This document shows, piece after piece, positions 52,650 to 63,237 of a stretch of 64,000 bases of DNA; positions within the stretch are counted from its first letter, which is position 1; every line of letters starts with the position of its first letter. The notes under the pieces are model-generated. The model saw only the letters and a list, made by a program, of their open reading frames with translations, searched no databases and was not told the origin of the DNA. The DNA lies in assembly GCA_046330395.1 (NCBI GenBank), contig JAXLSS010000012.1, positions 1 to 64,000 on the forward strand, written 5' to 3'. Origin of the DNA: Ga0077560 sp046330395. GTDB taxonomy: Bacteria > Actinomycetota > Thermoleophilia > Miltoncostaeales > Miltoncostaeaceae. The translations under genes were made by a program, and so were the position numbers.

Positions 52650-53590
52650 CAGAAGTACCCGTCCTGCTTCTTCTTCTCCATTGATCCCGAGGAGTCGTGG
52701 TCGATGGCGCGCCCCTGACGCTCGGAGGAGGTGGTGAGCAGCATCTCCTGGATGATCTGGGTGAGCGTGGTGGCCTCGCTCTCGATGGCGCCGGTGAGCG
52801 GGTAGCAGCCCAGCGTGCGGAACCGGATGCTGCGCATCTGCGGCGTCTCGCCCGGGTGCAGCTTCATGCGGTCGTCGTCCACCATGATCAGCATGCCGTC
52901 GCGCTCCACCACGGGCCGCGGGGCGGAGAAGTACAGCGGCACCAGGGCGATGCCCTCCAGCCAGATGTACTGCCACACGTCCAGCTCGGTCCAGTTGGAC
53001 AGCGGGAACACCCGCACGCTCTCGCCGTGGTTGCGGCGGGCGTTGTACAGGCGCCACAGCTCCGGCCGCTGCTGCTTGGGGTCCCACTGGTGCTGGGCCG
53101 AGCGCAGGCTGAACACGCGCTCCTTGGCGCGGGACTTCTCCTCGTCGCGTCGCGCCCCGCCGAACGCGAGGTCGAACCGGTGCTCGTCCAGGGCCTGTTT
53201 GAGCCCCTCGGTCTTCCAGAGGTCGGTGTGCAGCGCCGAGCCGTGGTCGAAGGGGTTGATGCCCTGCGCCAGCGCCTCGGGGTTGATGTGCACGATCAGA
53301 TCGGCGCCGATCTCCGCGGTGATGCGGTCGCGGAAGGCGATCATCTCCCGGAACTTCCACGTGGTGTCCACGTGCAGCAGCGGGAACGGCAGCACGCCCG
53401 GGTGGAACGCCTTGCGGGCCAGGTGCAGCATCACCGAGCTGTCCTTGCCGATGCTGTACAGCATCACGGGCCGCTCCGACTCGGCCGCGGCCTCGCGCAT
53501 GATGTGGATGCTCTCGGCCTCCAGGCGCTGGAGGTGCGTCAACCGCTCGGGTCGCAACCGCATGGCTGCGTCGCGTTGGGTGCTGCTCAC
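52649..53590 (-). CDS. cysD: Sulfate adenylyltransferase small subunit
   Basis: The protein has 313 residues from GTG 53590, which follows GAGGA seven bases upstream; the frame is open to 53623. The PP-loop is LYSIGKDSSVMLHLARKAF. FAFGGARRDEEKSRAKER-type motif appears as LAFGGARRDEEKSRAKE, and FPLSNWTELDVWQYI and YFSAPRPVVERDGM follow. With CysN it makes APS from ATP and sulfate. First gene of cysD-cysNC-nitrilase, divergent from a GGDEF gene. Confidence 0.94.
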   Translation of the reverse strand: MSSTQRDAAMRLRPERLTHLQRLEAESIHIMREAAAESERPVMLYSIGKDSSVMLHLARKAFHPGVLPFPLLHVDTTWKFREMIAFRDRITAEIGADLIVHINPEALAQGINPFDHGSALHTDLWKTEGLKQALDEHRFDLAFGGARRDEEKSRAKERVFSLRSAQHQWDPKQQRPELWRLYNARRNHGESVRVFPLSNWTELDVWQYIWLEGIALVPLYFSAPRPVVERDGMLIMVDDDRMKLHPGETPQMRSIRFRTLGCYPLTGAIESEATTLTQIIQEMLLTTSSERQGRAIDHDSSGSMEKKKQDGYF

Positions 53591-53733
53591 AAGGGCGTCC
53601 TCGGTGGAGCCGAACCCGCGCACGCACCGCCGGTCCGGGCGCGCGAGTTGTTCTTATCGGGCGGAGAAGTTCTACAGGAGCCCGCGGCCCCCCGCCGCGC
53701 GGCCGGGCGCGGCGGCTCGGCTTCGCCCCCGAG
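53591..53733. other. Divergent spacer between cysD and the GGDEF gene
   Basis: This 143-base region must hold both promoters. An AT-richer patch near 53650-53675 (GTTGTTCTTATC) is the likely core. No riboswitch or clear operator was recognised. Confidence 0.35.
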
Positions 53734-55092
53734 GTGTCGATACACGAGGGTGTGAATCGTCTTCTCGACCACGAGGAGGCCCACCTCTACTACGGCATGA
53801 TCGCCCGCGGGTTGCCGGCGGGTGCGGTGGCGTACGCCGTGCTGCTGCTGCCCCCCTACCCGCCCGTGGCCACCGGGCTGGTGATCGCAGCATCGGCGCT
53901 GTTCGCCCTGCTGTCGCTGATCCTGGCCCCGGCGCTGCTGTCGCGGGGACGCCGCGCCATCTCCACCCGCGAGCTGGCGGCCCAGAATGTGCTGGCCAAC
54001 GCCGCGGTGGTGCTGGGCATGTGGGGCCTGGGCGAGGCGCAGGGCAGCATCACCCCCCTCCTGCTCCTGATCCTGCTGTACAACGCGGTGTGGGGGAACC
54101 CGTGGCTGATGCGGATGTCCTGGATGTTCGGCACGGCCGGCGAGTTCCTGGGGCTCACGCTGGCCGGCGGGCGCCCGTGGCCCACCATCGCGTCCACCGT
54201 CGTGTTCGCGGTGGCCGGTGCGGCCTCGCAGCTGGCGGTGGGCTTTGCCGTGCGACGCGTGCGTGAGCTGGCGCGCACGGTGGACCTGGAGCGTCAGGTG
54301 TCGGCCCACGCCGCCCGCGCCGTGGAACCCGTTGAGGCGTTCCGGCTGATGCTGCCACCGGCCGCGCAGCTGCTGGGCGTGGACGTGCTGGCCGTGGTGT
54401 CCACCACGCCGCGACCGCATGCGGTGTCGGCGGTGTGCGACGGCGCGCCGGCCGCGGTGGACGCGGCCACCCTCGACCTGGGCAGCGGGCTCCCGCTGGG
54501 GTCGATGGTGGACGGGGAACCGCTGCTGCTGTGCACCACCACCGGGCGCCGCCCCCAGCCGGACGCGCTGGCCGCCGTGAGCGCGCTGTTCGTGCCGGTC
54601 ATCGAACGGGGCCGCCAGATGCGCAGCCTGCACCACCAGGCCCGCATGGACGGGCTCACCGGCCTGGCCAACCGCCGCCACATGGACGAGTGGATGTCCG
54701 CCATCACCGAACGCCGCGAGGCCTACGCCCTGATCATCATCGACCTGGACCACTTCAAGCGGCTCAACGACACCGAGGGGCACCTGGCCGGCGATGACGT
54801 GCTGGTGCGGGCCGGCGACCTGCTGCGCGGCGTGGCGCGGTCGGAGGACCTCACCGCGCGGTTCGGGGGCGAGGAGCTGTGCCTGGTGCTGCCGCACGCC
54901 GACGCGCGGGCCGCGCGCGCGGTGACCGCACGGCTGCGTGAACGGTGGGACCGCTCGGGCATGGGGGTGTCGTTCAGCGCCGGCATCGCGTGCACCTCCG
55001 GTGGCGAGGCCCCGGAGGCGGTGATCGCCCGCGCCGACGCGGCCCTGTACGCCGCCAAGCTGGAGGGCCGCGCCCGCACCGTCTGCGTGTAG
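53734..55092 (+). CDS. Membrane-bound diguanylate cyclase with GGEEL signature
   Basis: The protein has 452 residues from GTG 53734; the GTG at 53752 is an alternative. Six hydrophobic helices fill residues 20-175, then a coiled link, a GAF-like region (about 185-290) and the GGDEF domain (about 300-450). The signature is GGEEL at 378-382, where Leu replaces the usual Phe of GGEEF. RSED five residues upstream is an intact I-site. The Glu variant is normally active; the Leu makes activity likely but not certain. It is a membrane sensor, divergent from cysD. Confidence 0.85.
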   Translation: MSIHEGVNRLLDHEEAHLYYGMIARGLPAGAVAYAVLLLPPYPPVATGLVIAASALFALLSLILAPALLSRGRRAISTRELAAQNVLANAAVVLGMWGLGEAQGSITPLLLLILLYNAVWGNPWLMRMSWMFGTAGEFLGLTLAGGRPWPTIASTVVFAVAGAASQLAVGFAVRRVRELARTVDLERQVSAHAARAVEPVEAFRLMLPPAAQLLGVDVLAVVSTTPRPHAVSAVCDGAPAAVDAATLDLGSGLPLGSMVDGEPLLLCTTTGRRPQPDALAAVSALFVPVIERGRQMRSLHHQARMDGLTGLANRRHMDEWMSAITERREAYALIIIDLDHFKRLNDTEGHLAGDDVLVRAGDLLRGVARSEDLTARFGGEELCLVLPHADARAARAVTARLRERWDRSGMGVSFSAGIACTSGGEAPEAVIARADAALYAAKLEGRARTVCV

Positions 55093-55116
55093 GGCGCCGG
55101 CGCGGCACGCCGCAGG

Positions 55117-55122
55117 TAAGGT
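55117..55122 (+). promoter_or_regulatory. -10 box TAAGGT of azlCD
   Basis: TAAGGT ends ten bases before GTG 55133, so the 5' leader is only a few bases long. No Shine-Dalgarno sequence was seen. Confidence 0.4.
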
Positions 55123-55132
55123 CCGCGCGATC

Positions 55133-55807
55133 GTGTCCCGCCTTCCCTCCGATCTGCGCGCCGTGCTGGCGGCCGCCGTCAGCCTGGGGCTGGCGGTGGG
55201 CGTGTTCGGCTTCTCGTTCGGGGTGCTGGCGGCCGCCACCGGGCTGACGCCCGCACGGGCGGTGGCGATGTCATCGCTGGTGTTCACCGGGTCGGCCCAG
55301 TACGCCGCGGTGAGCGCCGTGGCCATGGGGGCGTCCGCGGCCACCGCCGTCACCAGCGGCCTGCTGCTGAACACCCGCTGCCTGGCCTTCGGGCTCACCG
55401 TGGCGCCGCACCTGGGCGGCCGGTGGACGCGGCGGCTGCTGGGCGCCCACCTGGTGATCGACGAGTCCACCGCGATGGCCGCGGCGGCCACCACGCCCGG
55501 CCGCGCGCGGTGGGCCTTCTGGGCCACGGGTGTGTCGGTGTTCGTGTGCTGGAACGCGGCGACCCTGGCCGGCGTGCTGGCCCAGTCGGCCATCGGCGAT
55601 CCCCGCGACCTGGGGCTGGACGCGGTGTTCCCGGCCGCGTTCATCGCGCTGCTGGTGCCCCTGGTGCGCGGCCGCGCACCGCGGGTGGCGGCCCTGGCGG
55701 GCGGCGCCGTGGCGCTGGCGGCCGTGCCCGTGCTCACCCCCGGCCTGCCGGTCACCGCGGGGGCGCTGGGCGTGGCGGCCGGCCTGGCGGTGGAGCGCCG
55801 GCGGTGA
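55133..55807 (+). CDS. azlC: AzlC family branched-chain amino acid exporter subunit
   Basis: The protein has 224 residues from GTG 55133 with five or more hydrophobic helices. LAVGVFGFSFGVLAAATGLT and the segment SLVFTGSAQYAAVSAVAMG are the AzlC hallmarks, followed by LLLNTRCLAFGL. AzlC with AzlD exports branched-chain amino acids or analogues. The stop overlaps azlD by four bases (GTGA). No regulator lies next to it. Confidence 0.93.
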   Translation: MSRLPSDLRAVLAAAVSLGLAVGVFGFSFGVLAAATGLTPARAVAMSSLVFTGSAQYAAVSAVAMGASAATAVTSGLLLNTRCLAFGLTVAPHLGGRWTRRLLGAHLVIDESTAMAAAATTPGRARWAFWATGVSVFVCWNAATLAGVLAQSAIGDPRDLGLDAVFPAAFIALLVPLVRGRAPRVAALAGGAVALAAVPVLTPGLPVTAGALGVAAGLAVERRR

Positions 55808-56103
55808 CCTGGGGGGCCATCCTGCTGCTGGCGGGGCTGACGTACGCGATGAAAGCCGCCGGCCCGGTGGTGCTGGGCGACCGCGCCCTGCCCCCGCTGG
55901 CCACGCGCGCCCTGGCCCTGGTGCCCCCCGCGTTGCTGGCGTCGCTGGTGGCGGTGGGCACGTTCGCCTCCGGCCGGGCGCTGGTGGCCGACGCCCGGCT
56001 GGTGGGCTTCGCCGTGGCGGTGATCGCCGCCTGGCGGCGCGCACCGTTCCTGGTTGTGGTGCTGGCCGCGGCGGCGGCCACCGCGCTGACGCGCCTGGCC
56101 TGA
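55804..56103 (+). CDS. azlD: AzlD family small transporter subunit
   Basis: The protein has 99 residues from GTG 55804, with three or four hydrophobic helices (WGAILLLAGLTYAMKAAGPV, LVPPALLASLVAVGTFASG). Size and coupling to azlC identify it as AzlD. It ends 46 bases before dnaE2. Confidence 0.93.
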   Translation: MTWGAILLLAGLTYAMKAAGPVVLGDRALPPLATRALALVPPALLASLVAVGTFASGRALVADARLVGFAVAVIAAWRRAPFLVVVLAAAAATALTRLA

Positions 56104-56135
56104 CGGCCCCCGGTTCGTTCACCCGGCGAGGTGTG

Positions 56136-56149
56136 CGAACATACGTTCG
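56136..56149 (+). promoter_or_regulatory. dnaE2 SOS (LexA) box and -10
   Basis: CGAACATACGTTCG, one base off a perfect palindrome, abuts ATG 56150. GAACAT (56137-56142) lies seven bases before the ATG and can serve as -10, exactly as at imuB. The -35 is weak (TTCGTT, 56114-56119). Confidence 0.82.
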
Positions 56150-59410
<3,261 letters not shown>

Positions 59411-59414
59411 TCAT

Positions 59415-59457
59415 AGATGACTATTTATCTCGCTTTATCTCTCATCTTTGCTATTTT
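59415..59457 (+). promoter_or_regulatory. AT-rich hipBA promoter with TTTATCTC repeats
   Basis: TTTATCTC occurs at 59424-59431 and 59434-59441, ten bases apart, so on the same face of the helix. AGATGA and TCATCT flank them. TATTTT (59452-59457) is six bases before ATG 59464. This is the most AT-rich stretch of the window and a likely HipB operator. Confidence 0.68.
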
Positions 59458-59463
59458 CTGCTG

Positions 59464-59787
59464 ATGCCGAGGCGTGCCACACCCACCCCGCCATCCATCC
59501 GCCGCGCGCTGCGGGACGTTGGGAGGCATCTGTCGGACTGGCGGCGGCTCCAGGACCTCACCGTCGAGCAGACCGCCGACCGCGCGGGGTTGTCGATGGC
59601 CACGCTCCATCGCATCGAGCGGGGCGACGGCGGAAGCGCCGAGAACATCCTGCGCGTCGCGCGGGCGCTGGGGGTGCTGGATCAGGTGGTCGTCGCCTTC
59701 GACCCGACGACCACGGACATCGGACGGGCCCGCGCGCTGGATGCCCTGCCCAGGCGGGCCTCCGGAGGGCGCCGGCGGGCGCCGTGA
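59464..59787 (+). CDS. hipB: HipB-like XRE antitoxin
   Basis: The protein has 107 residues. One HTH domain (LQDLTVEQTADRAGLSMATL, then HRIERGDG) is followed by a strand-forming region and a basic tail (LPRRASGGRRRAP). ATG 59464 lies six bases after TATTTT. It overlaps hipA by four bases (GTGA). As in other HipBA systems it should bind its own operator and hold HipA inactive. The TTTATCTC direct repeats upstream are candidate binding sites. Confidence 0.88.
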   Translation: MPRRATPTPPSIRRALRDVGRHLSDWRRLQDLTVEQTADRAGLSMATLHRIERGDGGSAENILRVARALGVLDQVVVAFDPTTTDIGRARALDALPRRASGGRRRAP

Positions 59788-61043
59788 GCCCGCGCGAACT
59801 GGAGATCCATCTCGATGCGCCGGGCGGAACCGTCCCGGTCGGTCGACTGTTCATCCATCGCGGCCGCGGACGGGAGTCGGCCACGTTCCGCTACGACGAC
59901 GGATGGCTCGCCGCTCCGGGTGCATACGCGATCGACCCGCAACTGCCGTTGGGCTCCGGTGCGTTCCACACGGGTCCGGACCACGACATGTTCCGCGCAC
60001 TGGCCGATTCAGCACCGGACCGCTGGGGGATCCAGCTGGCGTTGCGCGACGAGCGCCGCCGCGCCGCCCGCGATGGGACCACGCCTCGCGTCCTGCACGA
60101 GTCCGACTTCCTCGTCTCGGTGGCGGACGGACTCCGCCAGGGCGCCCTGCGTCTCATGGACCTTCGCACGCGTGCCTTCATCGCCTCCGACCGCGGCGTA
60201 CCACGGCTCGTGGACCTGCCGCGCCTGGTCTCCGCGGCCACCCGACTCGACCACGACGCCGACACCGACGACGACCTCAGGATGCTGCTCGACGCCGGAA
60301 GCTCCCTCGGCGGCGCCCGCCCGAAAGCCAACCTCATCGACCGAGGACGGCTGTGCATCGCCAAGTTCCCGCGCGAGTCGCACGACGAGTGGTCCGTGGT
60401 GGTGTGGGAGCACATCGCCCTGGGGATGGCCGCCGACGCCGGGATCACCACCGCCACCTCACGGCTGGTCGACGTGGCGGGCACACCGGTGCTGGTCGTG
60501 GAGCGTTTCGATCGCGGCCCCGGCGGCCGGCGAGTGGGGTACGTCAGCGCGCTCACGATGCTGGAGGCGCGCGACAACGACCGGCGCACCTACACCGACA
60601 TCGCCGAGGTCATCGAGACCTCCTCACCCCATGCCACCCGCGACCTGCGGGAGCTGTGGCGCCGGGCGGCGTTCTCGATCCTCATCTCCAACGCAGACGA
60701 CCACCTCCGCAACCACGGGTTCCTCCGCGCCGGCCCCGGATGGGCGCTGAGCCCGGCGTTCGACCTCAACCCGGCCCCGGACCGCGTGGGGATCATGTCC
60801 ACCGGCGTCCGGGACCCAGGGGACGCCCTTGCCGACATCCGTGCGCTCGTCGATCTCGCAGCCCACTTCCGGGTGCCCAACCCCGCGGAACAGCTCCGCC
60901 GCATCCTGGACGCAACCGGCACGTGGCGTGCCCGCGCGCAGCGCCTCGGCGTCCGCGATGAGACGGCGCGCCTGGCCCCGGCCTTCGAGCATCCGCAACG
61001 CGACGCCGCCGTGCGGCTGACCACGGGTAGGGTTGGCCCATGA
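59784..61043 (+). CDS. hipA: HipA-like Ser/Thr kinase toxin
   Basis: The protein has 419 residues. The N-terminal HipA domain opens with VPVGRLFIHRGRG, then SSLGGARPKANL is the ATP-site loop with the regulatory Ser. SNADDHLRNHGFL supplies catalytic D305, and AFDLNPAPDR gives the metal-binding Asp. HipA phosphorylates glutamyl-tRNA synthetase in E. coli; related toxins use other targets. It is coupled to hipB upstream, and its stop overlaps the start of the next gene (ATGA). Confidence 0.9.
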   Translation: MSPRELEIHLDAPGGTVPVGRLFIHRGRGRESATFRYDDGWLAAPGAYAIDPQLPLGSGAFHTGPDHDMFRALADSAPDRWGIQLALRDERRRAARDGTTPRVLHESDFLVSVADGLRQGALRLMDLRTRAFIASDRGVPRLVDLPRLVSAATRLDHDADTDDDLRMLLDAGSSLGGARPKANLIDRGRLCIAKFPRESHDEWSVVVWEHIALGMAADAGITTATSRLVDVAGTPVLVVERFDRGPGGRRVGYVSALTMLEARDNDRRTYTDIAEVIETSSPHATRDLRELWRRAAFSILISNADDHLRNHGFLRAGPGWALSPAFDLNPAPDRVGIMSTGVRDPGDALADIRALVDLAAHFRVPNPAEQLRRILDATGTWRARAQRLGVRDETARLAPAFEHPQRDAAVRLTTGRVGP

Positions 61044-61588
61044 GGAAAATCCGGAAAACCGCACTCTTCGCCGGCCCGCTGGTCCTCCTGGGCCTGGCCG
61101 CATCGGCGCCCGCCGTCGTCGAGACCGGCACGGTCGTGAAATTCCGTGGCATCGCCGGCGCCAATCTTGGGATGTCGCGCGCGGCGGTGATCGCCAAACT
61201 CGGGCCGCCGCTGCACCAGAGCGCCTTCGGGGTGCTCTCCTACTCGAACAAGAACATCTTGGACGTCTACCTCACCCGCACCGGGCCCAAGGGGCGCGTG
61301 CGGCAGGTGATCGCCTCCGGGTCGGGCTTCTGCGCCCAGGGCGTCCCCGCCGCCTGCTCCCTGAAGCCTGGCAGCGTCACCGCCATGACGCACGCCTTCC
61401 CCGGGAAGTTCCGGCGCGTGGTGGATTTCACCGGCGACACCATCTACTGGTGGTGCGGGCGGGTGCGCGGGCGGGCGGTGTCCACCAGCTTCAACGCCGA
61501 CCCGAAGCGGCACATGATCCTGACCTGGTACCTCACCGTGCGCGGCGCGCACTGCCCCACGCTGACCCAGGTGCGCAACGGGACCTGA
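61040..61588 (+). CDS. Secreted protein of unknown function, coupled to hipA
   Basis: The protein has 182 residues. A signal peptide (KTALFAGPLVLLGLAASAPA) precedes a domain with GANLGMSRAAVIAKLG, resembling the G-M-x3-V-x2-LG pattern of BamE/SmpA-type two-layer folds, and two Cys pairs (FCAQGVPAAC; WWCGRV with AHCPT). ATG 61040 overlaps the hipA stop by four bases, and its own stop overlaps the next gene. Function is unknown; the coupling to HipA may be only transcriptional. Confidence 0.68.
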   Translation: MRKIRKTALFAGPLVLLGLAASAPAVVETGTVVKFRGIAGANLGMSRAAVIAKLGPPLHQSAFGVLSYSNKNILDVYLTRTGPKGRVRQVIASGSGFCAQGVPAACSLKPGSVTAMTHAFPGKFRRVVDFTGDTIYWWCGRVRGRAVSTSFNADPKRHMILTWYLTVRGAHCPTLTQVRNGT

Positions 61589-62502
61589 TGGCCGCGACCC
61601 ACCCGCTCAGGCGCACCGCGTTCCGGCGCCCGTCATGGGCCTCCCTGGCGGGCCTGGCCGCGGCCGCGACGCTCACCGGCGCCGCGTTCGTCGTGGGGCA
61701 GTCCTCCACCGCTGATCCCAGCGGGTACTGCTCGGAGTGCAGCCCCATCCTGCTGGCCCCCGATCCCGGCGGGCTCCTGGTTGCCCAGGGCCGTCAGGTG
61801 CTGCTGCTGGACCCGGGCACCGGCGGGGTGCGTCGCACCGTCGCCCTGCTGCCGGCCACGCCGGGCGGCACCACCGACGCCATGTCGGTGGTGTCCTCCC
61901 CGATCGGGCCGCTGGTGAGCTGGCGACGCGGGGTGGCCGCGGTGCACGGCACCACGTTCACCATGCGCACCCGGTTGCGCCCCCGCGCGCGGGCGACGCT
62001 GGTGTCCGGCCCCACCCACCCCTGGCTGGTGGCGGGGCGCCGGCTGATCCGCCTCACGGCCGACGGCCGGGGGGTGGCGACCCTGCGCGGCGCACCCGTC
62101 ACCGCCGCCGCGGTGCGCGGCGACGTCCTCTGGGTGGCCCGCGGCACGGGAGCGGGCGCGCGTATTCAGCGTCTGGACCCGGTGAACGGCCGCTCCCTCG
62201 GATACGAGACCGGCGCGCCACCGCCCGGACTGCTGATGCGCGCCGGTGTGGCCTCCGGCTGGACCAGCGTGGCCCTCACGGCCACGCGCCGCTACGTGGT
62301 GCGGGTCTCCGACCAACGTCTGGTCGCCACCGACCTGGCCACCGGCGCGGTGCGCGCCGAGGTCACCGTCTCAGATGCCGACCGGGCGGCCGCCGTGGGC
62401 GACGCGGTCTACCTGCTGCACGGCCGCGGCCGGCTCAGCGTTTCGCGCCTCGACCCGGACACCCTGCGGGTGCTGTGGAGCACCCGCATCCGGGCGACCT
62501 GA
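61588..62502 (+). CDS. Membrane-anchored PQQ-like propeller protein of unknown function
   Basis: The protein has 304 residues. One N-terminal hydrophobic helix (SLAGLAAAATLTGAAFVVG) follows a basic start; then comes CSECS and repeats of about 40 residues with strands like LLVAQGRQVLLLDPGTG, DVLWVARGTG, RIQRLDPVNGRSLGYETG and QRLVATDLATGAVRAEV. These resemble PQQ-type or YncE-like seven-bladed propellers. ATG 61588 overlaps the previous stop. It likely lies outside the membrane and binds a partner. No enzyme motif was recognised. Confidence 0.7.
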   Translation: MAATHPLRRTAFRRPSWASLAGLAAAATLTGAAFVVGQSSTADPSGYCSECSPILLAPDPGGLLVAQGRQVLLLDPGTGGVRRTVALLPATPGGTTDAMSVVSSPIGPLVSWRRGVAAVHGTTFTMRTRLRPRARATLVSGPTHPWLVAGRRLIRLTADGRGVATLRGAPVTAAAVRGDVLWVARGTGAGARIQRLDPVNGRSLGYETGAPPPGLLMRAGVASGWTSVALTATRRYVVRVSDQRLVATDLATGAVRAEVTVSDADRAAAVGDAVYLLHGRGRLSVSRLDPDTLRVLWSTRIRAT

Positions 62503-62529
62503 ATGGAGTTTCGGCCCCCCACGCGATCC

Positions 62530-62964
62530 TCAGCTGCGTGGCGGTGCCGTGACCTCCACCGAAATCACCTGGAGCCCTTCGATACCCGAGAAGTCATCGG
62601 GATTGCAGGTGTAGAGCGGGAGGTCGTTGGAAATCGCGATCGCGGCGATCATGGCGTCGTACGCACGGGCGGCGGGCTTCCGTCCGGCCCGGCGGAGCGA
62701 CGCCGCCACACGTCCGAACGCGCGGGCCGCCGCGGCATCGAACGGGAGCGGCGTGAAATCGGCTTCGGCCTGCTGCACGTGCGCTTGGCGCACCGCTCGC
62801 TCCCCATCGTCCGAAGCGACCAGGGGACCAACCGTGAGCTCGGCGAGGGTGATCGCCGTGATCACCGGCTCGGATGGCAGGGCATCCGGATCCGTTATCC
62901 GTGGCAGGAGGATGACCGTGGATGTGTCGAGGATCCCTCGCCCCGAGCTGCGGCGGGTGGTCAC
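62530..62964 (-). CDS. PIN-domain toxin (VapC-like)
   Basis: The protein has 144 residues. The acidic PIN residues are in place: Asp in GILDTSTVILL, Glu in TLAELTVG, Asp in ARAYDAMIAA and in TCNPDDFSG. It should be a Mg-dependent ribonuclease. GTG 62964 overlaps the antitoxin stop (GTGA), the standard antitoxin-first order. It converges with the propeller-protein gene, ending 28 bases from it. Confidence 0.9.
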   Translation of the reverse strand: MTTRRSSGRGILDTSTVILLPRITDPDALPSEPVITAITLAELTVGPLVASDDGERAVRQAHVQQAEADFTPLPFDAAAARAFGRVAASLRRAGRKPAARAYDAMIAAIAISNDLPLYTCNPDDFSGIEGLQVISVEVTAPPRS

Positions 62965-63197
62965 AACCCCGGATCGATCAGCGCGTCGGAATCCGAGTGG
63001 AGCCGCGCCACGTCGATCTGCGGCAGGTGACGCCAGCGCGCGAGAAGCACCTCCGCGGTGAGCGCGGGCGCCGGCAACGCGCGCAGCTCCAGCACGGGCT
63101 TGCCGGATCGCGTGATCGTGATCAACTCGCCGTGCTCGGCGCGGTCCACGATCTCACCCCCGTGGTTTCGGAGGTCCCTGATGCTCACGTGACCCAT
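62961..63197 (-). CDS. Phd/YefM-type antitoxin
   Basis: The protein has 78 residues. MGHVSIRDLRNHGGEIVDRA, then GELITITRSGKPVLEL, is the Phd/YefM DNA-binding fold; the acidic, flexible tail (HSDSDALIDPG) would wrap the toxin. ATG 63197 is six bases after TACCCT on the minus strand, so it is probably leaderless. It pairs with the PIN toxin and should autorepress with it. Confidence 0.9.
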   Translation of the reverse strand: MGHVSIRDLRNHGGEIVDRAEHGELITITRSGKPVLELRALPAPALTAEVLLARWRHLPQIDVARLHSDSDALIDPGL

Positions 63198-63203
63198 GAA
63201 GGC

Positions 63204-63209
63204 AGGGTA
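63204..63209 (-). promoter_or_regulatory. -10 box TACCCT of the antitoxin gene
   Basis: On the minus strand TACCCT ends six bases before ATG 63197. The nearby CACGTG (63211-63216) palindrome is a candidate operator centre. Confidence 0.5.
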
Positions 63210-63237
63210 TCACGTGTGAGACGGCGAGCGAACCGGC

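Noticed and set aside
53587..55755. A 722-residue minus-strand open frame across the GGDEF and azlC genes
   Set aside because: It spans two well-defined plus-strand genes and is His/Gln/Arg-rich without domains.
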